Positions 44,257 through 52,334 of a stretch of 64,000 bases of DNA are shown in pieces. Below the pieces are notes generated by a model. It was given only the letters and a program-made list of their open reading frames with translations. It made no database searches and was not told where the DNA came from. Both the position numbers and the translations under genes were made by a program. Source of the DNA: an uncultured Muribaculaceae bacterium (GTDB lineage: Bacteria > Bacteroidota > Bacteroidia > Bacteroidales > Muribaculaceae); the NCBI GenBank assembly GCA_910579845.1, contig CAJTWL010000007.1, positions 42,334-106,333 of the forward strand. Direction: 5' to 3'. Position 1 is the first letter of the stretch; each line of letters begins with the position of its first letter.

Positions 44257-44554
44257 TTAAGTCAAACTTTCTCGGAGCCGGGAAGAAGGCGTCGATTATC
44301 TCCTTTCTTCCACGAGCAATCCAATATTCTGCGTTCCTGACGGCATCTTTAGCCGTGCGCATTGAGAGTGATTCAACAGCGACAAACAGTCCGAGAGTGC
44401 GGAGGTTCATCTTCATTGCTTCCTCCCTGGTTGGAATGTAGCGGACAGCTTTGGTAACATACTTCTCGGCAGCATTGGGATTAGCCGCTTTCTGCTTGCG
44501 CCACTTAACAAAGCGATTGCTTTTGAGTATTTCTTCTTCTGTGATGGGCTTCAT
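44243..44554 (-). CDS. Hypothetical basic phage protein
   Basis: A 103-aa Lys/Arg-rich helical protein; ATG directly after CAAAGAAG. Overlaps the methyltransferase gene by 14 bases. Not recognised. Confidence 0.5.
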   Translation of the reverse strand: MKPITEEEILKSNRFVKWRKQKAANPNAAEKYVTKAVRYIPTREEAMKMNLRTLGLFVAVESLSMRTAKDAVRNAEYWIARGRKEIIDAFFPAPRKFDLNDLF

Positions 44555-44582
44555 CTTCTTTGACTTTGAGGGTTATCGAACT

Positions 44583-44780
44583 TTAAGCAAGCTCAAACTT
44601 TTTACCGGGATTCAGCTTTTGAAGGCGAGCGAGAACTTCTTCTGCATTTTTGGAGCCATAGGCTTCGTGCCAGGTGGCTGTCTTATAACGGCTACCATCT
44701 TTCTTGAATGAATAGATGTAACAACCTTTGAATGTACCTTTGCTTTGGGCTGTTCTATCTGCTACAATGAATGTCATCAT
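44583..44780 (-). CDS. Small hypothetical protein, first gene of an operon
   Basis: A 65-aa protein (FIVADRTAQSKGTFKGCYIY...) with a basic beta-rich core. Promoter at 44820. Start could be either of two adjacent ATGs (44780 or 44777). Confidence 0.5.
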   Translation of the reverse strand: MMTFIVADRTAQSKGTFKGCYIYSFKKDGSRYKTATWHEAYGSKNAEEVLARLQKLNPGKKFELA

Positions 44781-44819
44781 CTTCTTAATCTTTAAGGGGT
44801 TATGTTTTATTTTTACGAT

Positions 44820-44851
44820 GTAAAGTTAGCCATTATATATGATATGCGAAA
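44820..44851 (-). promoter_or_regulatory. Phage promoter with upstream operator-like motif
   Basis: TTTCGC (44851-44846), 17 bases, TAACTTTAC ending at 44820. GCGTAATGC lies at 44875-44883 upstream; related words stand at the same place before sister promoters (GCATAAAGC at 54992, GCGTAAAGC at 46544), a candidate operator. Confidence 0.75.
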
Positions 44852-44933
44852 ATCATAACTCATTTATTTTAAGTGCATTACGCTTAAAATTTCTGAGCAA
44901 TTGCAAGTTTAACTTTTGCTAACTTATACTTCC

Positions 44934-45167
44934 TCAAAGATACTTCGAGCGCACTATGGCTACGGCTTCATCCACAATCTTACAGCAGTCAACGCCGAGG
45001 GATGAGTAGAAGCCATCATTGCCACACAAGCACTCACAAGCAATCCCGATGGTTCGCTTCTCGTCTGAACTGAAACCGACCCGAAAGGTGCGGAATATCT
45101 TCAGTGCACCTTTCAGATCTCCGGCTCTAAGGAGACAGACAGCCTTCTGCGTCTTCGTCTCTGCCAT
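44934..45167 (-). CDS. Hypothetical phage protein
   Basis: A 77-aa helical protein from the ATG at 45167 (MAETKTQKAVCLLRAGDLKG), placed two bases after the stop of the upstream gene. Four Cys (CECLCGNDG ... CCK). Not recognised. Confidence 0.5.
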   Translation of the reverse strand: MAETKTQKAVCLLRAGDLKGALKIFRTFRVGFSSDEKRTIGIACECLCGNDGFYSSLGVDCCKIVDEAVAIVRSKYL

Positions 45168-45169
45168 GA

Positions 45170-46081
45170 TTACTCTGCTTTGAACTGGAGTGAGATGTAG
45201 CTCCGAACATTGCCGAAAATCGCCATCGGGCATCTTCTCGGCTCATACTTGCCAGCGCCATCTCCATCATCGTACTCTCTGCCGACAGGCATAGTGTCGG
45301 ACCATATTCGGCATCTGTTGGCGATTTCATTGACCTTCTCTGTGCTGCAACCGAATAGCGTTACCTCAACGTCATACTCATCTCCCCAGTAAGACTTTCT
45401 GGCACTTACCTTGAACTTTTCTCCTGGGAATTCGATGGCGAGGAACTTTCGGACATTGCTCGACATTTGACTGCCATTCGTGGGATTCAATACCAGACCT
45501 TGATACTTTATCTTCAACTCGTTCTCTCGGTCCTCCAACGCCTTTAGATGAGAGGCAAGCTCATGCATCCTCTCTGCCTTCTTCTCGGCTTTGATGCGAG
45601 CCATTTCTGCGAGGACGGCTTCTCTTTCTTCGGAGAACAATACTCCATAGTTGACAGGCATGTGAACATAGCGCCAGTAGTCATATCCCTGGCAATCTAC
45701 GCCTATCCATTTGCCGGATGGCTTGCGAAATACCGTTATGAGGTCGAAGAAGGTCTCACAGTCTTCCTTCGTCAAGGAATACATTGCCTTACCTTCATCT
45801 ACATCGTCTGACTGGCTACCGCCGGAGTGTGATGGTGCTGGCTTTACCATCCAGTTAGTGAGGAAGTCCTCATCTTCGGGGACATCTACAATATCGACTA
45901 TCTTGCACAGGCGGGCGATGCTCCCCATGTGCCAGAACTCTCTGGCATCTATGAAGTCATAGAAGTTGACATCTTTACCACAAGCGGTTGCGGTATTGAT
46001 GAAATCGCCAACCTGAAAATCATGTGCCGACTTTCGGCTGTTGGCATCGGCTTGCTTGCTATACTCATCTACTTTTCTCAT
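45170..46081 (-). CDS. Phage protein with LPD29-like C-terminal domain
   Basis: A 303-aa protein. A coiled segment (residues ~165-205, EMARIKAEKKAERMHELASH) leads to SNVRKFLAIEFPGEKFKVSA and YWGDEYDVEVTLFGCSTEKV, resembling the large-polyvalent-protein-associated domain LPD29. Such domains occur in phage and plasmid effector-type proteins. The N-terminal half is unassigned. Confidence 0.55.
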   Translation of the reverse strand: MRKVDEYSKQADANSRKSAHDFQVGDFINTATACGKDVNFYDFIDAREFWHMGSIARLCKIVDIVDVPEDEDFLTNWMVKPAPSHSGGSQSDDVDEGKAMYSLTKEDCETFFDLITVFRKPSGKWIGVDCQGYDYWRYVHMPVNYGVLFSEEREAVLAEMARIKAEKKAERMHELASHLKALEDRENELKIKYQGLVLNPTNGSQMSSNVRKFLAIEFPGEKFKVSARKSYWGDEYDVEVTLFGCSTEKVNEIANRCRIWSDTMPVGREYDDGDGAGKYEPRRCPMAIFGNVRSYISLQFKAE

Positions 46082-46104
46082 TGTCGAAACTTTTAGAGTG
46101 AAAC

Positions 46105-46449
46105 TTAATAAAGAACTACCGTCATATCGTAGCGGTCAAACGGGTCTTCTATGGTTCCGGCACCATGAGCATTGAGGTGTCCGGCTACCATCTGCTTCTC
46201 TGTGGTCTCATCGACTATCGAAAGCAGATACTCCTTCCAGTGAGCGCCGTCATTCTCCCGGTAGCCACCATCTTCAACTCTGACACGGAGGTCGAGACTT
46301 CCAGACAGGTTGGCAAGGACCTTGCGGATAGCGGCGAGGATTGAGGCGACACCCGACCAGTCTTCATCCTTATAGAGATGAGAGGTCATCGGCGATACGA
46401 CCTTATAGATTTGGTTCTTTATCTTGGCTGCTGTTACTTTCTTTTCCAT
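46105..46449 (-). CDS. Hypothetical phage protein, first gene of an operon
   Basis: A 114-aa protein with helical N-terminus and beta C-terminus (FDRYDMTVVLY). ATG directly after CAAAGAAG; promoter at 46489. Confidence 0.5.
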   Translation of the reverse strand: MEKKVTAAKIKNQIYKVVSPMTSHLYKDEDWSGVASILAAIRKVLANLSGSLDLRVRVEDGGYRENDGAHWKEYLLSIVDETTEKQMVAGHLNAHGAGTIEDPFDRYDMTVVLY

Positions 46450-46488
46450 CTTCTTTGACTTTAGAGGGGTTATTTTTAATTTTCTACT

Positions 46489-46520
46489 GTAAAGTTAGCC
46501 AATAAAATTGATATGCGAAA
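46489..46520 (-). promoter_or_regulatory. Phage promoter (TTTCGC-N17-TAACTTTAC)
   Basis: Minus strand: TTTCGC at 46520-46515, 17 bases, TAACTTTAC ending at 46489. GCGTAAAGC lies upstream at 46544-46552. Confidence 0.75.
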
Positions 46521-46696
46521 GCCATAAAACATTTATTTTCAATGCTTTACGCTTTATTTTTCGGCAAAATCATTATTTAACTTTTGCTTACAAAACCTAT
46601 CCTGACAGCACCAAAATTGCGGCTTCTTACGAGCTTGACGTGAAGGGATGGTAAGGACCTCCTGGCATAGACAAATTACGAGCGTTTGGCTTACCA

Positions 46697-46722
46697 ATCA
46701 TATAGACAATACACCAAAAACA
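46697..46722. repeat. Short dispersed repeat (copy at 33083)
   Basis: AATCATATAGACAATAC followed by ACCAAAAAC, near-identical to 33083-33107. It lies downstream of the HigA terminator. Confidence 0.5.
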
Positions 46723-46752
46723 AAAGCTCCCGACAGGATTGCCGGGAGCGGG
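46718..46752 (-). terminator. Terminator of the higBA operon
   Basis: Minus strand: GCTCCCGG ... TCGGGAGC stem followed by TTTTGTTTTT, 56 bases after the antitoxin stop. Confidence 0.8.
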
Positions 46753-46807
46753 TCAAAGAAGATGGAGCGATTAACCCTCGCTCACTTGGGTGTGCTTTAC
46801 ATTCGGC

Positions 46808-47194
46808 TCATACGCCGAGGACGATAGCCGGGTCAATATCCAACTCAGTGGAGATTCTGCGACCGACCTGCATCGTCGGCTCTGCTTTGCCGGAGATGAA
46901 ATCGCTGATGCGAGACGGGCTTACACCTATCTTTTTGGCAAGACCAGCCTGCGACAGTCCCATCTCATACATACGCAGTTTCAGTACGCTTATCAACGTA
47001 GGCTTCCCGATGGGATAATGCACGTCCTCATACTCCTCAACAAGCCTTGACAGAAGATACAGCTCAATGCTGTTCGGATCATCGTCCGGCGTGTCATCGT
47101 GAACATGAGGAAGCAGCTCGTCGATACGCTTCATCGCCCAGTCATACTGAGCTTCGTTTTCGATTGTGGTCTTTATGGTTTCCATGTCGTTCAT
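46808..47194 (-). CDS. higA: HigA-type antitoxin (HTH)
   Basis: A 128-aa protein with an N-terminal acidic region and a C-terminal XRE-type helix-turn-helix: LRMYEMGLSQAGLAKKIGVS, then SRISDFISGKAEPT. It lies 11 bases behind the toxin gene. HigA proteins neutralise HigB and repress their own promoter. Confidence 0.85.
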   Translation of the reverse strand: MNDMETIKTTIENEAQYDWAMKRIDELLPHVHDDTPDDDPNSIELYLLSRLVEEYEDVHYPIGKPTLISVLKLRMYEMGLSQAGLAKKIGVSPSRISDFISGKAEPTMQVGRRISTELDIDPAIVLGV

Positions 47195-47205
47195 ATCTGT
47201 ACTTA

Positions 47206-47502
47206 TTAAACCTGTGAGGCGTCTTTTAGTTTATCATATTCTGCATGAGTGCCGACGAACCTAATAAAGACATATTGGTGTCTAAATTGGACTACGACAA
47301 TCAAGCGGAAATCATTGCCCTTAATATTGAAAACGTAGTGCTGATTGCCGACGCTATCAACCGAGTTGAATGTGGCACGAATGTCAGCGAAGTTCGTCCA
47401 GTGGCTTTTCCGGGTTTTCGTGTACCATTCTTCCAAAGCGTCCTTCGCTTGGGGATGTGTGGTGTAGTAAGCTACCAGCGTCTTCTTTGCTACGATATTC
47501 AT
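47206..47502 (-). CDS. higB: HigB-type toxin (RelE superfamily mRNA interferase)
   Basis: A 98-aa protein with TRKSHWTNFADIRATFNSVD, the strands YVFNIKGNDFRLIVVVQF and the C-terminal YVFIRFVGTHAEYDKL, the HigB/RelE layout. Family members cleave mRNA at the ribosome. The toxin-first order and the private promoter are typical of hicB-less HigBA modules, which stabilise mobile elements or abort competing phages. Confidence 0.88.
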   Translation of the reverse strand: MNIVAKKTLVAYYTTHPQAKDALEEWYTKTRKSHWTNFADIRATFNSVDSVGNQHYVFNIKGNDFRLIVVVQFRHQYVFIRFVGTHAEYDKLKDASQV

Positions 47503-47526
47503 ATAGGGTTGTTCCTTAATTACGTT

Positions 47527-47558
47527 GTAAAGTTACGAATATTATTTTGAATTACAAA
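47527..47558 (-). promoter_or_regulatory. Promoter of higBA
   Basis: Minus strand TTTG (47558-47555), 19 bases, TAACTTTAC ending at 47527. It has the host -33 box but the phage-type -7 box. Confidence 0.65.
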
Positions 47559-47755
47559 ACATAGACTCATAAAAATTTCTCTGCAAGAACTGGTATAAAC
47601 TATTTTTAACTAATAAGATACTCGGAGAAAACAAGTCCGCTTATGGGGATGAGCTATCGCGGTCAAGGGCGAGGAACATCCATATAAACGGATTTGCGAG
47701 CTTTGCCGCCATTCGACTGAATGGGTCGATGGCGCTCTGCGATATACCTGGAGAA
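47559..47755. other. Non-coding stretch between higB and the enzyme island
   Basis: About 200 bases with a small inverted repeat CCATTCgactGAATGG near 47711. It probably ends the decarboxylase operon; no open frame worth reporting. Confidence 0.35.
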
Positions 47756-48898
47756 TTAATGAGCATCAAGAACCTCCGGGTTCACTATGCTTTCAATGTC
47801 TATAAACATCCGACATCCTTGCAAAATGAAGTTATTCGTCAGATTCGACGAATACGCCCCGATGTCCCTGATGAGAAGCAGACCGCCACGGGCAACAGGA
47901 CCAAAATAACTGCGCCTGATTATATCGGTTTCGGTACACTCACTCCCGAAGATGGTTGAGAGTGAGTCTTCGCCGGTACATAGGCTTTGAACAACTGGCT
48001 CCTTGTATCGGCACGTCCAGCCTACATCTTCATTCCGGCAGTCAACAGTAACATACTGCTTTCCACGGATGGTCTTGACATTCTTTATACGTGTGAGCAA
48101 GTGCATGGCGTTGGTAACAAAAGGGGTACCACCCTCTACAATCAGCCGGACACTCTCATCGGGGAATTGCTTCTTCATCTCCGAGCCTATGGCATGAGCA
48201 TATTCCGAAAGTGATGGAATGACACACTTGTACTGCATATCAAATTCGGGCGACAGAACACCGAACATATTACCTCCGATGTCTATGGTATCTGCCCCGA
48301 ACATTCGAGCGAATCGAGCCATTGTAGCGACTCTGCGCCGGAACTGGTGCAGTTCCCTGGCTCCCGAATAATGACAATGCAACTTCTTTATGCGGAGTGT
48401 AGGATGAGCCTGCTGATTGAGCAACCATGCAATTTCATCCTTATTCTCAACATCAACACCGAAGCGGCTTACTACTCCAGTGTGTATATCGAAATTGAGC
48501 CGGACACCTACATCAACTGGATCTGACTCAAAAAGTGTCGCCTCCATCAGTTCAGTAAGATTGTCAAAATTAGCTACACCACCTTGCTTCGCTACTTCAA
48601 TCTTGTTCAGTACATCTGGGATTACCCCGTTATAGACGATATCAGACAGCTTAAAGCCACGGGCAACAGCAATCTGATACTCCATTGGAGATACCACCTC
48701 TGCCATCTCTCCGAGGTCAAGGACCTCATCTATGAAGGAGCAGTGGTAATTTGTCTTTAAGCTATAACCTATCCTGGAATTTCCATACTCCTTGCGCAAT
48801 TCATCTACAAATGTGATGATGTTCTGCGAGAAAGCATCTACATCAGTAATATAGATGGGAGTCGGCAGGACTTCTACTTTGCGATTGAAAATTTCCAT
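47756..48898 (-). CDS. PLP-dependent decarboxylase-like protein (fold III, DAPDC/ODC type)
   Basis: A 380-aa protein with the fold-III layout: SRIGYSLKTNYHCSF (PLP Lys in the YSLKTN position), KLHCHYSGARE (canonical HxHIGS), IDIGGNMFG (canonical GGG), RLIVEGGTPFVTNA (canonical EPGR) and a C-terminal GAYSSNLTNNF (canonical GAY). CRNEDVGW takes the place of the usual CxSxD. Known members decarboxylate diaminopimelate, ornithine, arginine or carboxynorspermidine. The altered EPGR and CxSxD suggest a different substrate. Overlaps the RarA-C-like gene by one base. Confidence 0.8.
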   Translation of the reverse strand: MEIFNRKVEVLPTPIYITDVDAFSQNIITFVDELRKEYGNSRIGYSLKTNYHCSFIDEVLDLGEMAEVVSPMEYQIAVARGFKLSDIVYNGVIPDVLNKIEVAKQGGVANFDNLTELMEATLFESDPVDVGVRLNFDIHTGVVSRFGVDVENKDEIAWLLNQQAHPTLRIKKLHCHYSGARELHQFRRRVATMARFARMFGADTIDIGGNMFGVLSPEFDMQYKCVIPSLSEYAHAIGSEMKKQFPDESVRLIVEGGTPFVTNAMHLLTRIKNVKTIRGKQYVTVDCRNEDVGWTCRYKEPVVQSLCTGEDSLSTIFGSECTETDIIRRSYFGPVARGGLLLIRDIGAYSSNLTNNFILQGCRMFIDIESIVNPEVLDAH

Positions 48899-49890
48899 TA
48901 GAAATCAAACAACGACGTGGGGAACACTCCCCGGTTAACACTATCAAGGACATCCTTCGGGATTTTGGGAGTGGAGAAATCATTGCCGTAGCCATTCTTC
49001 ACACACTCCTGGTCTCTCCTCCAGTCCCGTTCATCGTACCATCCTCTTTGCAGAGGATTGAGGGCAGCCTGCTCCGAAACGATAAAATCGGCATCGGTCA
49101 GACCTCTCTGCTTACCTTTGATGGTGTGGCAGTCGAAGGTGTACTCCGGGATGTTGCGGAAGTTGTCGAACACAGACACATCGACATACTGATGCACGTC
49201 GAACATCTGATAAAAGTCAGCGTTTCCTTCTTTGGCTACCCTCATCAAAATCGTCAGAGCTTTGGCGGCATAGATGAAGGTTGTGTCTTTGACTGGCTTG
49301 CTCATGTCGATGGTCCATAGGACATCAACCTCACGCATTACTGACGGGTAGCCTAACTCTCTGGCAGCGTCTCTGACAATGCTCCAGAACAGACCGAGGT
49401 ACCAGTTGCGGATTTCATTCCCGATGTAGCCACACAATTCATCTTCTGCGTTGAGGATGGTTTTCTTTAGCAGGGTCGCCATCGTCTTTAGGTCATGTCC
49501 GTGGCGGGTAACAAGGTAGCCGTCCCCGTCCGGACAGACGTCCCACTTGTTCTTCGAGTTGAGCAGATTGCAGGCGAAGAAGTCTGCGTCTCTGTTCTTT
49601 CTTGTGTTCACAAGCAGATTGACCGCCTGTGAGATATGCTTCGTCTCGTTGATGTTGCCACATTCTTCATCTCTTTGCCGGAGGATGAAGATGGGCCTTG
49701 TTACAAGATCGAAACAATCCTCTGCCGTTACGACTATCATCCGTTTCCACAGATACGAGCGATACTTGAACATCATCTCCCGTGCGGCGTAACAGGCATA
49801 CTCCATATCTTTTCGCCTTATGGCTTTCTGAATTAGCGAGGACACCTCAAACATATTGTGTCCATTTTTCGTGAAAGGGCTGTATGACAT
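48898..49890 (-). CDS. RarA/MgsA C-terminal-like protein
   Basis: A 330-aa protein. Residues ~13-110 (MFEVSSLIQKAIRRKDMEYA, RSYLWKRMIVVTAEDC, HISQAVNLLV) recall the C-terminal helical domain of RarA/MgsA, which follows the AAA+ domain in clamp-loader relatives; no P-loop is present. The C-terminal half is unassigned. It is the first gene after the promoter at 49910 and shares an operon with the decarboxylase. Function unknown; possible DNA-end or replisome adaptor. Confidence 0.5.
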   Translation of the reverse strand: MSYSPFTKNGHNMFEVSSLIQKAIRRKDMEYACYAAREMMFKYRSYLWKRMIVVTAEDCFDLVTRPIFILRQRDEECGNINETKHISQAVNLLVNTRKNRDADFFACNLLNSKNKWDVCPDGDGYLVTRHGHDLKTMATLLKKTILNAEDELCGYIGNEIRNWYLGLFWSIVRDAARELGYPSVMREVDVLWTIDMSKPVKDTTFIYAAKALTILMRVAKEGNADFYQMFDVHQYVDVSVFDNFRNIPEYTFDCHTIKGKQRGLTDADFIVSEQAALNPLQRGWYDERDWRRDQECVKNGYGNDFSTPKIPKDVLDSVNRGVFPTSLFDF

Positions 49891-49909
49891 TTCTTTTAGA
49901 TTTTACTCT

Positions 49910-49941
49910 GTAAAGTTAATCATTAGTTATGGGATGCGAAA
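49910..49941 (-). promoter_or_regulatory. Phage promoter (TTTCGC-N17-TAACTTTAC)
   Basis: Minus strand: TTTCGC at 49941-49936, 17 bases, TAACTTTAC ending at 49910, only 20 bases before the start codon of the RarA-C-like gene. Confidence 0.75.
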
Positions 49942-49995
49942 GCCATAAAGTATTTATTTTCAGACCATTAACTAATAATAACTTATACGCTCACA

Positions 49996-50745
49996 TCATC
50001 TGTTGATGTTGATTTTCGCCTGTCCTTTCTTGAAATTGTAGTCGTAGTAACGTCCCCATTTATTCTTCATGGCGAGGACGAAATTTCGTATCATTACGGA
50101 ATCTTTGCCGATGCCTCCTTTGTTGGTGCCTACTGTTGGGGTTGAGGCATGGAAGTAACGAGGCTGTAAGATGATGCGGTTAGCAAGCAACTCCTGGTAC
50201 AGCATATCAATATCCGAGGTCGCCGGGTCCTGACGATTGTACTTGGCTTTCAGACACGGCTTGTTGATTATACGCATTGCCCCAGCCATTCCTTTGACCT
50301 GAAACTCCTGCGTGTAGTTATACAGGCGCTCGTCTGCCTGGTCGCAACCGATACCGAGACCGAGGTCAACCACAAGCTGTGCTATGCGAACAATCTCATC
50401 TTCGATGATGTCCTTGCCGTTCTTGAGGTCTTTGATAATGTCAACGGCATCATTGAGCCGATACTTGAAGGTTGATATATCATCGTCGAGAATGCAGATT
50501 ACATCCTCCGGCGTATTCTCAATGATCCACCAAAATGTAGTCATGAAAGAGCAGACTTCATCTCCGCATTTCAGAGTGCCGCCTTCGGGGATGATGAGTA
50601 ACTTGTCAACTCCGGCACGGCGGTACTCCTGTTCCTCCGAGGCTCTGACTACATAGGTGCAGTCGTTCAGAACGTGCCACGTCTTGATCTTGTCGGCACG
50701 CTGATACGACATCACATATATTCCGAGGGTTACTTCCTGTTCCAT
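49996..50745 (-). CDS. GT-A-type glycosyltransferase resembling TET-associated glycosyltransferases
   Basis: A 249-aa protein: VMSYQRADKIKTWHVL at residues ~11-26, CTYVVRASEEQEYRRAG, and a DxD-type metal site VICILDDDISTFKYR near residue 88. The layout resembles the TAGT family of phage glycosyltransferases predicted to glycosylate modified bases. No membrane segment. It lies 3 bases from the ParB-like gene. Confidence 0.6.
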   Translation of the reverse strand: MEQEVTLGIYVMSYQRADKIKTWHVLNDCTYVVRASEEQEYRRAGVDKLLIIPEGGTLKCGDEVCSFMTTFWWIIENTPEDVICILDDDISTFKYRLNDAVDIIKDLKNGKDIIEDEIVRIAQLVVDLGLGIGCDQADERLYNYTQEFQVKGMAGAMRIINKPCLKAKYNRQDPATSDIDMLYQELLANRIILQPRYFHASTPTVGTNKGGIGKDSVMIRNFVLAMKNKWGRYYDYNFKKGQAKININR

Positions 50746-50748
50746 AGG

Positions 50749-51414
50749 TTAGATGGAGGCAACATCGTCGCCGTCTTGAATCTTACACTTCATTTGGTCG
50801 TACCAGACGGCACGGGCCTTAATCTTACGCTCTCCGCTCTTGGTCTTGCAGACCACCACCTTCTTGCCTTCAATGCCGAGGGTGCGAATGAGGTTCTGGT
50901 AGTCAAGCTCGTTACGACAGGCTATGAGGACATAATCATACTTCTCATAGTGAATTAACTCCATGTCCTTAATCTTCGTGTCGTTGTGAGGGTCGAGAGC
51001 CGTAGGGATGTCAAGTCCGAGATTGATTTCGAGATTTGCCGTGAAGTCGGCGAGCTTACTCAAATCCCAGTCGCCGGAATGAGTGTTAGCTTTGATGGAG
51101 ATTGCCTTCTTCTCCGGCTCTGAATAGCCGATAAGACGCTTGCAGTGGACTATCTCATCTTCCCCGCGAAGCACCTTCAATGCCTCTACGCGCTGGTGTC
51201 CGGATATGATGTCGTTGTTCTCATCTATGACGATGATACCGAAATCGCCAAGCATATCGAGGCTTTCCTGTAATTCCTGTTTCTTCTTAGCGGAGATGGT
51301 ACGAGGGTTCTCCATGATGACCTTCAACTCCGAAATGGGGAGATCGCACACTTCGATTCTGCGTTCAGGCTTTTCGTGGCCTTCTACTATGGGGGCGTTG
51401 CTTTCTTCGTTCAT
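50749..51414 (-). CDS. ParB-like domain protein
   Basis: A 221-aa protein. The ParB-like N-domain spans ~20-130: ISELKVIMENPRTISAKKKQ, IIVIDENNDIISGHQRVEAL and KANTHSGDWDLSKLADF. A C-terminal domain of ~70 residues (YEKYDYVLIACRNELDYQNL, GKKVVVCKT, KIKARAVWYDQMKCKI) is not part of plasmid ParB. ParB-like domains bind CTP or act as nucleases or kinases in DNA-modification operons. There is no ParA nearby, so partition is unlikely. Confidence 0.75.
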   Translation of the reverse strand: MNEESNAPIVEGHEKPERRIEVCDLPISELKVIMENPRTISAKKKQELQESLDMLGDFGIIVIDENNDIISGHQRVEALKVLRGEDEIVHCKRLIGYSEPEKKAISIKANTHSGDWDLSKLADFTANLEINLGLDIPTALDPHNDTKIKDMELIHYEKYDYVLIACRNELDYQNLIRTLGIEGKKVVVCKTKSGERKIKARAVWYDQMKCKIQDGDDVASI

Positions 51415-52334
51415 ACTATGCAGCGTATTTCATTTTCAATGTCAAGGACAAAATCTTCATATCTGAACCACTTGCCATCTTCAAACCGAGTAACAATGAC
51501 ATCGGTCTTTACTCTATTCATGAAGCAGAACGGATTGAAACCGTTGGCGAGGTTCACAAGGGATGTGCCGGAGATGCGGCGAGAGGCTTCGATGTAGAAC
51601 AAATCTCCGTTGGTGTCTTCGGCGAGTTGGATATGAAAGATGCCGGGGGCAAACAGCTCTACCTGCGAGGAAACACATTCGACAAACTTTCTGACTTCTC
51701 TTGATATGCGAGATAATGGGGGCAACAGCCTAATCATCTTGTCATAGCCGGAACGGAGTTTGACTTCGCGGGGGAACACATTGACATAGTTTCCATCATA
51801 TAAAACATCGGCAACAAACTCCCTGCGAATGTCTATTATCTGCGACACACAAACGTCTCCTTTAAGCTCCAGTCCTTTGGAGCCTGCGGAGGCTTTGTTC
51901 GGCTTAATGAAGGCGTCCGTAAGACCGAAAGTGAGGGGGATGCGGATTTTGCATTGATCTATGCTGACCAACTCTGCGAGGATATTGTTCACATGAGCCT
52001 TGTCGTACCACAATGGCGACACTCTTGCATAGTCATCGTCCTGAACGGTGTTCCTGACTGATTGATTTAACTGGCGGGTCAACTCGTCAGCAGGAAAGAC
52101 TACTATATCCTTGTTGCACTGAAGGAGGTTCACAGCATCTTGTTCGGAGATGCGGACAATGTTTTCGCTTTGGGTGGGAACACAGCGATACACTGGATCT
52201 GAGTCTGCGAGGTACAGCACATCACCCTGTCCGTCATCCCAACCGTTCTGCTTTCTCCACGCACTGAAGAATATCTCTGCCGACAATCCGGCTCTACTCC
52301 CTGCCTCGAATACTATGTACTTCGTTGCTTTCAT
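51411..52334 (-). CDS. ATP-grasp family ligase-like protein
   Basis: A 307-aa protein from the ATG at 52334 (4-base overlap with the deacetylase). The ATP-grasp core shows DAFIKPNKASAGSKGLE (ATP-binding Lys and Gly-rich loop), REFVADVLYDGNYVNVFPRE, FHIQLAEDTNGDLFYIEASR (Mg-binding acids) and RISGTSLVNLANGFNP. The family joins a carboxylate to an amine or thiol using ATP. Here it would fit aminoacylation of an amino sugar exposed by the neighbouring deacetylase, which is an inference. Confidence 0.75.
   Translation of the reverse strand: MKATKYIVFEAGSRAGLSAEIFFSAWRKQNGWDDGQGDVLYLADSDPVYRCVPTQSENIVRISEQDAVNLLQCNKDIVVFPADELTRQLNQSVRNTVQDDDYARVSPLWYDKAHVNNILAELVSIDQCKIRIPLTFGLTDAFIKPNKASAGSKGLELKGDVCVSQIIDIRREFVADVLYDGNYVNVFPREVKLRSGYDKMIRLLPPLSRISREVRKFVECVSSQVELFAPGIFHIQLAEDTNGDLFYIEASRRISGTSLVNLANGFNPFCFMNRVKTDVIVTRFEDGKWFRYEDFVLDIENEIRCIV

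Noticed and set aside
50749..51414. Plasmid-type partition gene (ParB)
   Set aside because: No ParA neighbour and no centromere-like array nearby; the gene is coupled to a glycosyltransferase and an ATP-grasp gene.
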